DNA of 64,000 nt from Laguncularia racemosa (lineage: Eukaryota > Streptophyta > Magnoliopsida > Myrtales > Combretaceae). The translations under genes and the position numbers were made by a program. This document shows, piece after piece, positions 1 through 12,576 of this stretch. Location of the stretch: the NCBI GenBank assembly GCA_037954665.1, contig JBBMOL010000039.1, positions 4,526,001 to 4,590,000 on the forward strand, written 5' to 3'. The notes beneath the pieces are model-generated. The model saw nothing but the letters and a program-made list of their open reading frames with translations. It had not been told where the DNA came from and searched no databases. Positions within the stretch are counted from its first letter, which is position 1; the number at the start of each line of letters is the position of its first letter.

Positions 1-39
1 CTAAAAAGAGCTCAAAAATACACCTAGAAATAGATCTAA

Positions 40-2407
40 TGTTGTTTAGGAGCATGGAATTGATGTAGATAACAATGGGAAAAAGGTAAAATGTAAGTAT
101 TGTAACAAATTTATTAATGAAGGCATTTACAGATTCAAGAATTACTTGGGGTGTATGTGTAAAGATGTAGAGCTATGTGCCAATGTCTTGAATGATGTAA
201 AAAAAATATGAAATATTAACAATATTGCTAAAAGTGGCAAAAGTATCGAAAATGAAAGGAAAGAAAATTCATAGGATTGAAGATTCTAATGATGATGATG
301 ATGATGTAGAGTAAACATCTATAAAGAAAAAAAAGAATGGAATTGCATGGATTTCTTTCTAAAAAAAAAAAATTGGTTGAAGTGGAACATGAGCAAACCA
401 AGGTACAATTAAGCAATTCATGAAGAAAGAGCTAAGAGAAGAATGTTGCCAATAAATTGTTTGTTTTTTCTACACTAATGCAATTTCTTTAACTGTGTAA
501 AAAATTCAGAGTTTGCTAAGATGCTTGAGGTGGTTAGTCGATATGGTTATCGGCTTAAACCTCCTTCTTATCATCAACTAAGGGTGACTTGTTTGAAAAA
601 AGAAGTAGCTTGAACAATAGAATTACTTGAAGACTATAAAGTTGAGTGGAAAAAAAAAAGTTGCTTCATTATGTTAGATGCATGGACTAATAAAAAGAGG
701 CGTTCTATATGCAATTTCTTAGTGAATAGCCCTAAAGGAATTGTCCTTTTTATCATCTATAGATACTTTTAATATATCTAAGACAACCAATAATTTTTTG
801 CCATGTTAGATGGTATTATGGAGAAGGTTGAAGAGGGGAATGTTGTATAAGTAATCACAAATAATGCTGCAAATTATAAAGTAATAGGGGAAAAATTGAT
901 GGAGAAAAAAAATCCTTATATTGAACACCTTGTGTAGTACATTATATTGATTTGATCTTAGAGGACTTTGAGAACAATTTGAAGATCTATCATGAAACAA
1001 TTACAAAAGGAAGGCAAATTACTACATATATTTATTCCAAGACTGTAGTTATCTCAATCTTGAGGACATATACTAAAGGGAGGGACTTGATTAGACTTGG
1101 TGCTACTCATTTTGCTACTTCTTATTTGACATTAGGTCGCCTTAGTTAGTTAACGGGTGCACTGATGACAATGTTCACTCTAAGTATTTGGAAATCATGT
1201 AAATATTCAAGCATAAATGATAGAAAATGGATTCAATAGGTGACTTTGGATAGTAGGTTTTGGAAGAATGTTATTATTTGCCTCAAAGTTGTATTTCCTT
1301 TGATTAAAGTGCTTAAGGTGCTTAGATTAGTGGATTTTGATAAACAACTAGTTATGGGTTTCATTTATCTAGAAATGGATCATGCTAAGGAGAAAATTAA
1401 AACAAATTTCAATAATGTAAAGAAAATATAATAGCTCAACTTATTAGCTATATATATACTTTGCTTTAGTGTTCATTTTAAAGTTTCATTAATAAATTGA
1501 TATCACATTTAATTTATATGGTTATGGACTTATCTTCAAGATTATTAACAAAAGATGGGAGCTTAAACTTTATAGACCACCGCATGTTGCAGCTTATTAT
1601 TTGAACCCCCACCATTATAGTCTTAATTTTAAAGTGGATGATGATGTTAATATTAGATTATATTGTTGCATAGAGCATATGGTTTCTAATCTAACTAAAA
1701 GGTGTAAGATTAATATATAGCTTGAAAGATTTAAGGATGCTAATGGACTATTTGGTATTGAAGTTGCAAGGTTAGGAAGAGACAAAAAAAGCTCTAGCTA
1801 AATTGTGAGATTCATATGGAGATGAATGCCTAAAACTACAAAAGTTTGCTATTTATATTCTAAGTTTGACTTATAGTTCTTCAGGTTGTAAGCATGATTG
1901 GAGTGCATTTGAAATGGCATGGTACAAATAGTTCTTTTATTTGATTTTATATGTTATTAAGATTATCAATCTTATATATAACCTTTTTCATTTTCAGGTC
2001 CATATGAAAAAGAGAAATAAATTACATTAACAAAAGATGAATAATTTAGTATTTGTAATGTATAACTTGTAATTAAGAAATAGGAAAGAAAGATACATTG
2101 ATGACACTTTTAGTTTCACTGTTAAAGATCTCTCATTTGATGGTGAATGGATAGTTGAGAAAGAAAATATGTTTAACTTATCAAATGAGGAAAAGGGTGT
2201 GCTGAATATCTTTTCAAGTGCAAGAGGTGAAGAAAAAGACGATGATGATGAGTAGGAAATTGGTGGCTATGTGAATTTGGAGAGTCATAGAAGTAAGTCC
2301 CTAGATGATTTAGATATTCATGATATTGATGCTATTAAAGTTGAAATATAAATGGGAACTTCAAAAGATTTGGAATTAAAAGATATGGAAATCATTGGTA
2401 ATAGCAC

Positions 2408-2441
<34 letters not shown>

Positions 2442-2510
2442 ATGACATTGATGATAAAGATGTAGATGATGATGGTGTTGTTGATAGGAGAGATGGTAGA
2501 AATTGTGATA
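40..2510 (+). pseudogene. hAT-superfamily transposase remnant (BED finger, DUF659, dimerisation region)
   Basis: Translation of the + strand in shifting frames gives the usual order of a plant hAT transposase. Near 80-180 there is a BED-type finger start (VKCKYCNKFINEGIYRFK) whose histidine pair is degraded. From about 660 to 1150 there is a DUF659 stretch (MLDAWTNKKRRSICNFLVNS, later TKGRQITTYIYSKTVVISIL). From about 1830 to 1920 comes the dimerisation signature (LQKFAIYILSLTYSSSGC), followed by an acidic tail. Many stops and frameshifts break it, so it cannot make a transposase. I found no terminal repeats; the left end may lie outside the window, and the right end runs toward a truncated Copia element. 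Family call is firm; exact limits are not. Confidence 0.8.
2409..2441 (+). repeat. 33-nt poly-C homopolymer
   Basis: Uninterrupted run of 33 C inside the acidic C-terminal region of the dead hAT transposase. A homopolymer this long is prone to length error in sequencing, so its exact length is unreliable. Confidence 0.9.
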
Positions 2511-2699
2511 ATTTTGGTTATTTATATTATATAACTTATACTTAATTATCTATATTATAATTTTTATTGCGACTTATGACTAAAATATATGTTAAATTTC
2601 TTTATTTTTATTATCAATTATATTTTTTTATGACTCTTGTAAGTAAATTTACAAATGTTGTAAAAACTTACATTTTTATGTTTCGATTATATAAATCCC

Positions 2700-5600
2700 C
2701 TGGTGATTTTAAATAAAATCACAAGTTTGACAATCTATTCCAAGATTAATTGTTTTAACCATAAGGAAGAATCCTTTTTGCTACACCAAGCATTGCTTTG
2801 TTGGACTATGCATATATTTAGACACAACACTAACAGAGAAAGAAATGTTGGGCCTAGTATATGTTAATAATTTAAACAACCAACTAAACTTCTAAACAAT
2901 CTTGGATTAGCTCATCTTCACACTGTAGCTTCTCATTGATATTCATTAGTGTAGTTGCCACTTCACAATTTGTTATGCCGAGTCTCTCCAAAAGGTCAAC
3001 AACGTACTTCTTTTAACACAAAAATCTCTTCCTCACCTTGCATCACTTCAAGCGCCAAAAAATGTTGTAACAAGCCTAAATTTTCCATCTTAAAATTTCT
3101 CATCATGCAAATTTTGAAATCATCAATTAAAGATGTTGATGAACCCATACAAACCATATCATCTACATAAAGGCAAACTACCATGAAATCTCTATTACCT
3201 TGTTACTTCAAATAGAGAGTATGCTCATTTCCACTTCTTGTAAATCCACTATTTTGAAATAAGGAATCGGTTTTACTATACCATGCACAAGGAGCTTGCT
3301 TCAGTTTCTAAAGAGTTTTTCTTAACTTGTAGACTTTGTTTTCATTGGCATTGATAATAAATCCTTGATGTTGTGAAATGTATCCTTGATGTTGTGAAAT
3401 GTAAACCTCCTATTCTAAATCAACATTAAAAAAGTGGATTTTACATCAAATTGATACATAAGCAATTGTAGTTGAGCAGTTAAATCCAAAATAACTCTCA
3501 CAGTTTCAAAACGAGCAAAAGGGGAAAAAGTCTCCTCAAAATCCATACCTTGCTATTGTGAGTGTCCTTTGACCACAAGATGAGCTTTGTGCATCCATTA
3601 GCATTATATTTTATTTGAAAAACCCGCTTAAGCCCTATGACAATCTTTCCTTTAAGGGCATCAACTAACTCTTACATTGATTTTTTTTTTTTTTTTGTTT
3701 TCAATGGCTTGATCTCCTCTTGTATAGCAATTTACCACTCTGGTTGTTTAATTGCTTCCTTAAAATAGGTAGGGTTAGAAACATACAAAGCCAGATTACA
3801 AGAATTATAGATTTTTCTTGAATATCTAGATTTCTTGGTGGTGTTTCACTTAAGGAGTTAGATGATGAAGTGTTAGAACTTGTTAGACTTTATTGTTGTT
3901 GACATAAGGTGAGGAAGTGTATGGAATTTCAAGTGATGGTGCTGGTGTTTTAATTTCCTCTTTTGGAAGAACTTGAGTAGTAATACCCTCCTTGCCATCA
4001 TTCTATTTCCAACTAGCCTCTTTATTAAACATAACATTCCAACTAATTATCACTTTGCCACTTACATATAGACGATGTGCTTTAGATTGAGGACTATAGC
4101 CAATGAAAGTGCACTTCTCTGATTTTTCAATAAGCTTTGAATGAAAATTAACCAAAGCATATGCTATACATCTAAAGATTTTTAAGTGACTTACCTAAGG
4201 CTTTTTACCCATTCAAGCTTCATATGGTGTTTGATTTAAAATAACCTTTATTGAGAGATATTCAAGAGATACATTGTAGCTACAACTACTTCTCCTCAAG
4301 ACTGATCTATAACTCTCTTTACTTTTCAATAAACTCCTAGCCATTTCCACTACTATTTGATTTTTTCTCTCTATAATGCCAATTTTCTCTAGTGTATATG
4401 TTGCTATAAGTTTCCTATGAATACCATTCTCATAAAAAAATACAATAAATTCATTACCTCAGTCAGTTCGAAGTGCTTTTATGTTTCTATCACTTTGCTT
4501 TTCCACAAATGCCTTGAACTTCTTAAAATTCCCAAATTTTTCTGATTTCGCTTTTGAGAAATAAATCCAATTCATATGGCTATAATCATCTGTAAATTGT
4601 AAAAAATATTAACTTCCAACAAATGACTCAATTTTCATTAGCCCAAAAAAATCAACATGCACCAACTCAAGACAATTTGAAGCCCTCTACGCGCTTCCAA
4701 CAAAAAATAATTTCATATTTTTCTTTCCACAAACATACCCTTAATAAAAATCAAGTTTACTAATTTTTGGCAAGCTAATAACCATTTCTTTCTAACTTAA
4801 GAGTCTTAATACAATCACATTTAAATGCCTATAGTGCAAATGCCATAATTTTGCCCCATTACTCTCTTTATAACTAAGGCACTATTCACAACAATTGAGA
4901 TGTTAAGGGGAAACAATGTCATATGGACAATTACTAAGGTTTGACTGAATTTTTTTTTTATCATAAATTGCACATAAGTCATTATCAAATACAATTGAAT
5001 ATCCATTAGTCATCAATTGTCCAACACTTAGCAAGTTATGAGCTAAACTAGGCATATGTTGCACATCATAGATAAGTTTAACATCACCATGTATAGTTTT
5101 GACATCAATTTTACCTTTCCTCATCGAATTGTATTTGCTTGTCATTTCTAAGTCGAACTTCACTTTCCTGTATCTCACCAAGATCTTTAAACAAGGACCT
5201 TCAACTAGGCATATGATTTGAGCATCTATTATCTATAAACCAAATATCACTTGAAACATTAGTATTGGGGGAATGGTCCATAAACAACTTACTTTCTCTT
5301 CTACTTTCTCTATAAATTTGATGCCCTTTTGCTTGATCAAGCATTGGGTTTTAGTATGACCATGTTTATCTTGCAATATCTACATTGGATTGTACTATTG
5401 TGTTAACCTACTTCACAAGATTATTTTCTAACTCTACCATGACCTCTGCTTGCACTATTTTAAGCTTTTTCTTTCTAATCTCCTCGCACTTGAAATGCCT
5501 TTTTCTCTCTTTACATGAGATCTATTTAGCATGTCCTCATGAGCTAACGGAGAATTCATTAATTCATCAAAAGAATATGTACATAAATCTCTAGATTCTT

Positions 5601-6117
5601 TAATAGCAACAACTACATGCTCAAATTTTGTGGTTAAAGATCTTAATACCTTAGTTGCAATAGTTTCATTGTCAATTGTTGCACCATATGCTACATGAGG
5701 TTAACGATTCCAAACACTCTAAACATATAATCTTGCATAGACTCATTACTTTTCAGCAACAAGGTTTCAAAATGGTGATGTAAGGTTTGTAATTTAATAA
5801 TAATTACCTTTTTATCTCCCAAATATTCTTATCACAAAATCTCCCATGCCTCATTAGAAGTCGTTGCTACAGAAATTTTGGGAAATATATCATAATCAAT
5901 TGCTTGTTGAATCGAAACAAAACCTTAATGTCCTTCCAATTTTCTTGTAATTGTTGGTTTGACTACCTTTGGTTGTGTGTCCTCAAATTCATTTTCCACC
6001 GAATCTCATAGCTCTTGAGATTTGAAAAAAGTTCTTAGCTTAAGACTCCACATAATTTACCCCTTTAAAAATTAGAAGAAAGGGTTGTGATGCAGAATTT
6101 GTCCCACTTGTTGCCAT
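2700..6117 (-). pseudogene. Copia gag-pol pseudogene
   Basis: The gag start is probably the ATG at 6115-6117 (MATSGTNSASQPFFLIFKG). The frame open at 4903-5181 covers protease/gag-pre-integrase (MPSLAHNLLSVGQLMTNGYS). Integrase remnants follow from about 4800 to 4000. Reverse transcriptase occupies roughly 3780-2700 and keeps the catalytic box as LYVDDMV near 3150-3184. A 21-bp in-frame tandem duplication sits in RT at 3360-3401. Stops and frameshifts occur throughout, and the RNase H end is gone, so no functional polyprotein is expected. Confidence 0.85.
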
Positions 6118-6211
6118 TTTCTTTTTGAAAATTTTGCTCTCTCTCTTTTCCTTTTGTTTTTCTCACTTTTTTTTTGGCACGAAGATGAAGGATCAATCCT
6201 GGTTTCCTAGT

Positions 6212-6223
6212 GCTATGATACCA
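6212..6223 (-). other. Copia primer-binding site (initiator tRNA-Met type)
   Basis: On the - strand it reads TGGTATCATAGC, one base from the common plant PBS TGGTATCAGAGC complementary to the 3' end of initiator tRNA-Met. It follows directly after an LTR end in CA, which fixes the LTR boundary at 6224. Confidence 0.8.
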
Positions 6224-6451
6224 TGATAGTTGGGAGTGTATTATTTCATTTTATTTTTGCAACATTTTTTTTTTTTAACATTCCATTCAAAAGTCATTAT
6301 GCCAATTTGTAGGCTTATAAAATAAAAGAACACACTTAATAATAAAAAATTAATACTACGGAATATTAACTTGTTATCAAATACTACTATTAACTTATTA
6401 TATAGAAATAAAAAAGACACGTTTTGAATCACACTTCAATAATTTTTTTCT
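6224..6451 (-). repeat. Copia 5' LTR remnant, overlapping the MCTP 3' UTR zone
   Basis: In element orientation this ends in ...CCCAACTATCA next to the PBS, as an LTR should. The outer LTR end was not located; at most about 228 bp remain before the MCTP stop codon at 6452. A - strand AATAAA lies at 6250-6255, about 200 bp past that stop, so the LTR may supply the MCTP polyadenylation signal (inference). Confidence 0.6.
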
Positions 6452-9400
6452 TTAGATCATTCGATCAGCCAAAGAAGGAAGCCTCCGGAAGAAATTCAAG
6501 ACCGGGGATGGCATCCGGTCGCGGAAAATCGGATGACGAAAATAATAAAATCCGGAAGCCATGGCCACCATTTTCGTAGGTACCAAGTAGAGTATCATTG
6601 CCACGACGAAACATAAACCAATGAATATCCCTGTAGCGTGCGGATCCCGCCAAGTGACCAAAGCTTGCACTCTCTCACCTTGTGTTGCAAAATCCCCTAA
6701 TACAGATTGCACGCGAACTCCGATGATGCGCAGCTTATCATACCTCATGCGCACCAACTCTGGTGGACGACTGCTGGGGATCGTGTCGAACTCTTCGTCA
6801 ATCTCCTCTCTGTCCATGCAATCAGCACGCGACATTTTAGGACAACAATGTGGCTGGGGGTCTCTAGATCGGAGTCTGTAATTCCATGAGCCCATGACAA
6901 ACACGTAAAATGCAAGTGTCGGGACAATCAAGTCCGGAAACCAGACTAACATTACGAACAACGCGTGCACTAGTAGGGTGGCTGTCGTGTTCCTCCACGC
7001 GCGTGTATCCTCCACCCATTTGGCGATGTCCAGCAGTCCTGCAATCACGTTGATGATCCGGAACCAGTTAGCTTTAACCTTGCGGATGCTGAATGCAGAA
7101 GAATCCGCGTTTAGCATGTACGAAACAACCTCCCTGCGGAGAGGTGGCTCAGCACGTAATAAATGCGCCGCAACGATCTTAACCGCGGCACCTCGGAGGG
7201 TTTCCTGTTGCGCCATCCCGAGAGGTTTTACATGGTGCATGATTGGTAACAAAGGTTGAGAGTATACATGGAGAAAATCTAGGGTTGGTGCTGAACGTAT
7301 GAAGCGCAGTGCTATTTCTATGTCGCCCATTTTCTTCATTCCTGAATAGGATAAGACCAATAATGGGTACGTGTTTCTATACACCTTGTTGGTTTGCAGA
7401 GTAGAGATACGTATCACGAGCTTTCCGATACGGAAATCAGGACGCGTGGTGTCTTCTGAACCGTCGGATTCGAACGAGGATACTTCCCAACTGTCGAATA
7501 CTCCGATGGTTAACACAGTACAAGGGTCGTATACTCTCCAACTATACTGTTCATTCCACCTAGGCTCAAAGGTATCAGATACCGTACGTGTACGCACCCA
7601 CTTTGGACCGTATTTCGCAACACAATACGCATCGGTTGACCCTTTACCATTCAATGATTTCATCGGTAACAAGTTCTTACACCCTATAATCCCCAGCTCA
7701 ACCGTCCCAATGGGGGGTTTCCGCAGCTGCCTCGCCGTGGGACGATAGTCGCTGCACACGTGGGCCGCCTCATCCATCACATGATACCCTCCATCAAAGC
7801 AAAGTCTCAAATGGAGTCTTCCCTTGTAAACCGCTTTTTCACTGTTCGAATCATCTTGGAAGAGAGTAAACCATCGGGAAGCTACCTTGCGATCATCCAC
7901 ACGGCGCTCGATTGTGGTGAGAGGAACACTCGCTGTCCCCACCACAGCCCGCTCTCTCGGTAGCCGTTTCTCGACTAAAAAAGTAAGTTGATCGCTGAAC
8001 GGCTCGGCTGATACAAAAAGCAAGTCTTCGTTCCAAAACAGAGTGCCGTCACGAGTGGCCAAAAATTTAGTCTTTTGGAGCTGAAACCCCAGCTGGGCTT
8101 TAACCAGAAAAGAAGCCTCCATCAACGGCGTCAAGTTCTCGTGAGCAACGTCTTGAGCTTCAAGTATGGTGGCGCGTAAATACCACAGCTTAGGAGATTG
8201 GTATATTTTGGCGCGTCCGTTGATGTTATTTCCGGCTGTATCGGTCTTCCACGCATCGGGAAAGGACCCATCAGCTTGGGTTCCGACCCACGTGGCGAGC
8301 ATCAAATCGCCATCGTGGGCTCCACCTCCTTCCAGCCTGTACCACTGTGGGGCCAGAGGACTATCCGGTGGGTCCCGCAGAGGAATTTCCATGGTGTCGA
8401 AGCAGATGCCACCGAAAAAAATAAAGTCTTCCACGTCGGATGCAGTGGGGACCACTAAAGCATTGGGCGGGGTCCACACGGAGACTTCTAAGATGGGGGT
8501 AGATTCGGGTGTGTCTCTACGGAAAGCGAAAGTCTGGTCCCACTCAAAGAAGTGGAAGCTCTTCCTAGCGGGCTGTGATCGTACGTGGCTGCTTCCAACT
8601 GAGATTTTCACGACCGGACTCCCATTGGTTGGTAGACGCCGAGCTTTAACTATCCTAACGAAGACGTAATGCATCTTATCAACCAGATCGAAGGATGACC
8701 GTTCGATCACCAAACTGTCGAGAGAGTCCGTCGTAAAGGTTCTAGTCATCGCCGGCCCCCGAATCGGCGGCGGAGGATTGATTCTGCCAAACTTCACCTG
8801 CGGAATTGATCCGGTCACTGCCGCTGCCATCATCTCCGGCATCGGAGTGGGCGGTTGAATGTACTGAGCGGCCTCTTCTATCTCCGGCTGTGCAGAGTGG
8901 AACGATCGCGCCGGAGAAGGAGGAACCTCCTGGCTTTTCTCCGGTGGTTTTTCTACTTCAGGCAGCGGGGATGATTCCTTCTCTCCTTTAGCTGGTGGAG
9001 TTTCTTCTCTTTTTTCTCCCTCATCAGCTGGCGGATCCGTTGGTTTTGCTTGAACAGATTCCGGTGGAGTCGCAGATGTCTCCACCGTAGGAGGTGATGC
9101 CTCCTGCTTCGGTGGATCAGGCGCAGGCTCTTTCTCGTTAGGCTGTTCTTTCGGATCTGCTGCTTCGGTCTTGGCTTCCTCCGGAGCAGGTTGTGGCGTA
9201 GGAGGAGGCACAACCTCATCGACGTAATAAATTCTCAATCCGATCTCCCCACGAATCCAAGAGAGAAGGCTCTTTTTCTCCAAAGGATAATAAATCAAAG
9301 CCTCTTCTCCTTTCCTGACGAACTGCGATGAGCCAAGCCTAATTCTACCGAGGAAGTCATTCCTCTGAGTCGGACCGTACTTCTTGTCATGATACACGTC

Positions 9401-9625
9401 GAGCTCAAGCACGTTTCGGCAAATCTCCGGCGATCTATTTCCGACAGTGAACTCAAGAACTTCGTTCCACTTAGGGTTCAGGTCGCTAATGATGGTGCAA
9501 GTGCGTCGTCTCTGGCCATGGTAGTGGATAACGACGTAAGGACTGGAAGCTCCATGGCCGTCTTTGGGGAGGAGATCGGTGGCCTCGACTACTTCGACGA
9601 TGAGCTTCCGAGCTGGTTTTGCCAT
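6452..9625 (-). CDS. MCTP16: Multiple C2 domain and transmembrane region protein (MCTP16/QUIRKY clade)
   Basis: Plant MCTPs are ER-anchored C2 proteins that tether ER to plasma membrane, notably at plasmodesmata; the QUIRKY clade acts in receptor signalling and cell-to-cell movement. The frame is intact and intronless, as usual for the family, and gives 1057 aa from the preferred ATG at 9623-9625 (MAKPARKLIVEVVEA), which matches family N-termini. An in-frame ATG 21 bp upstream (9646) would add MLSKTLK. Counting from that upstream Met: C2 about 12-140, a proline/glutamate-rich linker 145-320, C2 about 325-445, C2 about 485-610, C2 about 655-770, then the PRT_C region about 885-1064 with two hydrophobic stretches (TATLLVHALFVMLVWFPDLI; GIFIGLCFVVAMILYLV). 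It ends in the typical FFRRLPSLADRMI. MCTP16 (At5g17980 type) is my best match from memory; QUIRKY itself is the alternative. Confidence 0.93.
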   Translation of the reverse strand: MAKPARKLIVEVVEATDLLPKDGHGASSPYVVIHYHGQRRRTCTIISDLNPKWNEVLEFTVGNRSPEICRNVLELDVYHDKKYGPTQRNDFLGRIRLGSSQFVRKGEEALIYYPLEKKSLLSWIRGEIGLRIYYVDEVVPPPTPQPAPEEAKTEAADPKEQPNEKEPAPDPPKQEASPPTVETSATPPESVQAKPTDPPADEGEKREETPPAKGEKESSPLPEVEKPPEKSQEVPPSPARSFHSAQPEIEEAAQYIQPPTPMPEMMAAAVTGSIPQVKFGRINPPPPIRGPAMTRTFTTDSLDSLVIERSSFDLVDKMHYVFVRIVKARRLPTNGSPVVKISVGSSHVRSQPARKSFHFFEWDQTFAFRRDTPESTPILEVSVWTPPNALVVPTASDVEDFIFFGGICFDTMEIPLRDPPDSPLAPQWYRLEGGGAHDGDLMLATWVGTQADGSFPDAWKTDTAGNNINGRAKIYQSPKLWYLRATILEAQDVAHENLTPLMEASFLVKAQLGFQLQKTKFLATRDGTLFWNEDLLFVSAEPFSDQLTFLVEKRLPRERAVVGTASVPLTTIERRVDDRKVASRWFTLFQDDSNSEKAVYKGRLHLRLCFDGGYHVMDEAAHVCSDYRPTARQLRKPPIGTVELGIIGCKNLLPMKSLNGKGSTDAYCVAKYGPKWVRTRTVSDTFEPRWNEQYSWRVYDPCTVLTIGVFDSWEVSSFESDGSEDTTRPDFRIGKLVIRISTLQTNKVYRNTYPLLVLSYSGMKKMGDIEIALRFIRSAPTLDFLHVYSQPLLPIMHHVKPLGMAQQETLRGAAVKIVAAHLLRAEPPLRREVVSYMLNADSSAFSIRKVKANWFRIINVIAGLLDIAKWVEDTRAWRNTTATLLVHALFVMLVWFPDLIVPTLAFYVFVMGSWNYRLRSRDPQPHCCPKMSRADCMDREEIDEEFDTIPSSRPPELVRMRYDKLRIIGVRVQSVLGDFATQGERVQALVTWRDPHATGIFIGLCFVVAMILYLVPTKMVAMASGFYYFRHPIFRDRMPSPVLNFFRRLPSLADRMI

Positions 9626-9743
9626 TTTTAGGGTTTTGCTTAGCAAGAAGGGGATGCTTTCTTTGCATGGAAATGTGGTACTGTATTAGTTGGTGTTTAG
9701 AGCGGTTTGGGAGGGAAAAAGTAATTTGTGTTGCTTTTGCATG

Positions 9744-9764
9744 AAATATATACACTCTCTCTCT
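9744..9764 (-). promoter_or_regulatory. Candidate MCTP core promoter (TATA box plus GAGA repeat)
   Basis: On the - strand a GAGAGAGAGAG run is followed by GTATATATTT (9744-9753), about 120 bp upstream of the preferred start codon. Spacing suits a TATA box with a short 5' UTR. No transcript evidence was available. Confidence 0.45.
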
Positions 9765-9769
9765 GTTAT

Positions 9770-12110
9770 GTTCATGGCCTTTCTTTCGGGTCTTTTTTTT
9801 TTTATTTTAAAAAATCTATAATAAATACAGTGTGGCCAAAAGTTAAGGTTGGATAACAAAATGTGGTTTTATGAGATATCTATATGTAAATCACTAAATG
9901 AATTTTTATATTTAGTTTGAGCTTTTGCCATAAATCGTCCATAATTAGTTGAAGCTTTATTCAATAAATTAGTAATTTTTCTTCATATTGACTGTTTCTA
10001 CTTTTCTAATATGAAAATAGAAAATGTTTCTAATTCTTGTAATAATTTCTATTTTAAATATCATATTTTGACATCTTTTGTTTTTGCATGGGTACTATTG
10101 GTATATGTTTATCTAATATATATATATAGGAGGGGCAAACATAGCTTATATATGGATAAAGAAAATTATCAATAGATCCAAGTGCTCACATTAATTAGAA
10201 TTTTCCTTAAAGTGCATGCCGGAATATTGCATATAAATAGAAATTAAATTACTTAATTAACTTTGAATGATTGATTACAAAGAAAAAATCTTTACCTTAA
10301 TGTTCATCACATAGAGTATTATATATAATATATTATATTGTATGGATACAAATAGAGAAGCTTTGTGTACGTAATAGAAAAAGCTTAACCTTATATGTTG
10401 GAGGAATAAATTTTGGTCAATAAAGAAGAAAGAGTTGGAGAGAGGAAAAAATAAATAAAGTACTAGACTTGTTGGCCAAGCAACTTTCGAACACACCCAC
10501 ACCCACACCCATGACATTAAGTTAATATTTCGTCACCTTTTGCTTTTTTTTGCTTGTTAAGATTACATTTCCTTTTTAAACAAAAGATTCTGTGTCCACA
10601 CCTTTGCTTTCGGTGGAGGCATTGCATAACAAATGCATACCAATGACTAGAGTATAGAGTAGAGCCATGAGTAGATTACATGTACTTAAAAATTAAAAAA
10701 AAAAAGTTAAATAGTTTGATGAGCACAACTTAAGGGTTATGATGTTTATTTAAATGAGCTCATATATTCAATCCAACTCGAGTTAAATTTCAATTGAGTT
10801 TAAAAATTAATATTACTTTGGTTAGAAATATTTTTTAAGGAAAAACAATATAGTGAATGAACTAAATTGATTAAAGTTAGAACTTATCGAATACTATCTT
10901 AAACAGAATACAAGCGTAAAATTCTAAATTTGATGAAATTTGTAATGACCAATCAATATATTATTGTTTATATTTGATTCGAATCGGATACACCCTAACC
11001 TAATAACATAACAATCTGCTTAGCAGATAAACGTACGATGGTACTAGGTTTATTACCACTGAGACTAAGCAACATGCATATATCTTATATTTCAACATTT
11101 TGTTCATCTCAGAAGATTCTTTCCCCAAAAGGATATGAGTAAATACACCGACTGATGATCCAAAAATGATAGATCGCCATAAATCTTTACTCTTTAATTT
11201 CCAACAATTGGGTCCATGATCTCATACTAATCATTACTCAGTGAAGAAAGGAAAAAAATCCATGCAGACCATATGTGTGAATGTAAGATTTATCATTCTA
11301 TATTGTACAGGCTTGAGGCTTTACTTAGTGACATACACCAAAAAATAAAAAAATTAACTTACTTTTTTGAAAGGTGAGAAAGCTTTTTATGCCGACCACA
11401 TCGTTATCGTCTACTTTATAATGATCGAAATACTTGCCAAAAGATATGATATTTATTGCTCTAGTCTTGTTACACACCTCATCAAAGCAGAATGCTTGTC
11501 CCACGTTACGATAAATCCCGACCAGACCCTAGTGTTTCTTGTGCAAATTACAATTTTTGGAACTTTCAAGGATATTGTGGGATGCTAAACCGGAAATTTT
11601 GTGTGTTTTTTTTTTCAAATACAATTAAGTAAAAAATATTTATTTCTTGATGTTTGTCAGGCTTTCATTAAAATCACTATGTATCGGAGAATTCATAAAA
11701 TAAATCCAACCTCTAAAGATATATATGTAATTGATATGATTACTGTTCAGTTAAATTTAAACACTAGATTTTAAATGTGTCTCCATCGTGAGCAGAAGAG
11801 AACCCCAGAATTATGGATCAAAGGATTTCATCATGAAGATGGGACGGCAAAATGCGGTTATTCTTTTAAAGAAAAGAAGAATGCCCATCTCAATGTTTGC
11901 TTTTTTTCACTTTTTTTTTTTTTTTTTCTGACTTTTACATTCACGACTTTCCGAGCAACAATGCCAGCTTTTCACGCGCAAAAGAAAAATAAGCCCAAAC
12001 AAGATTACGTGTATCTCATCATCCCTTCCTTAATGCACGTCCATTTTTATTGGCTCTATAATCGAGAATGGATCTGGTTGTATACTTTCCTACTTTATAA
12101 AATATTTATA
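9770..12110. other. AT-rich intergenic spacer
   Basis: Upstream region of the MCTP gene. It holds a short CCCACA-type repeat near 10494-10512, poly-T tracts and several short open frames without recognisable domains, including one of 123 codons at 11775-12146. I see no gene or classifiable element. Confidence 0.6.
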
Positions 12111-12437
12111 TATAGTGTAAGAGATATTCCAGTGGATAATGAATAAAATTTTAACAATTTAGATTTCATTATTGTTTATAACGATATCTCTTACACTAGC
12201 TATCGTTTAGATAGTTAAACTAGGTAGCCATAAACCCTAGTCTATCTTCTATGCAAGCCTCTGCATAATAAACTTCAGAAAAATCTACCAAAATGGTCTG
12301 ATGAATATACAGATTTAGTCAGACAAATCAAAGATCGACTAGGAGCACTCTCGGAAGAGTGAGCTAGAAGCTAAGACTAGGGTTTATGGCTATCGAGCTT
12401 AACTACCTAGACGATAGCTAGTGTAAGAGATGGATTA

Positions 12438-12576
12438 ATTAGAACAAATAAGCATTCAGAGTAAATAAATTACGAAAAAATTAAAAATATCTAAGTAAGT
12501 GGTGTTGTCTTGCTAAACTCACAAGGAGGAGCCTCCTTTGGACCAGTAGCCCGCAGAGTCTACTTTCCAACCGATA
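12438..12576 (+). repeat. Left arm of the 139-bp inverted repeat
   Basis: Reverse complement of 13227-13365 with scattered mismatches; contains GGAGGAGCCTCCTTTGGACC matched by its partner with one change. Spacer between the arms is 650 bp. Confidence 0.85.

Larger units (their letters stand above)
2690..6451 (-). mobile_element. Truncated Ty1/copia retrotransposon
   Basis: On the - strand a 5' LTR remnant (6224-6451), a primer-binding site (6212-6223), gag (from 6117), gag-pre-integrase, integrase and reverse transcriptase follow in Copia order. The element stops around 2690, just after the part of RT that reads RPNISFSVSVVSKYMHSPTK. RNase H and the 3' LTR are missing. The coding part is broken by stops and frameshifts. 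It lies tail to tail with the hAT remnant and immediately downstream of the MCTP gene. Confidence 0.85.

Noticed and set aside
7371..8669. Long + strand frames opposite the MCTP gene
   Set aside because: Shadows of the conserved MCTP coding sequence on the other strand.
11775..12146. 123-codon open frame on the + strand
   Set aside because: Poly-Phe stretch from a T run, no domain, no codon or homology signal; treated as chance.
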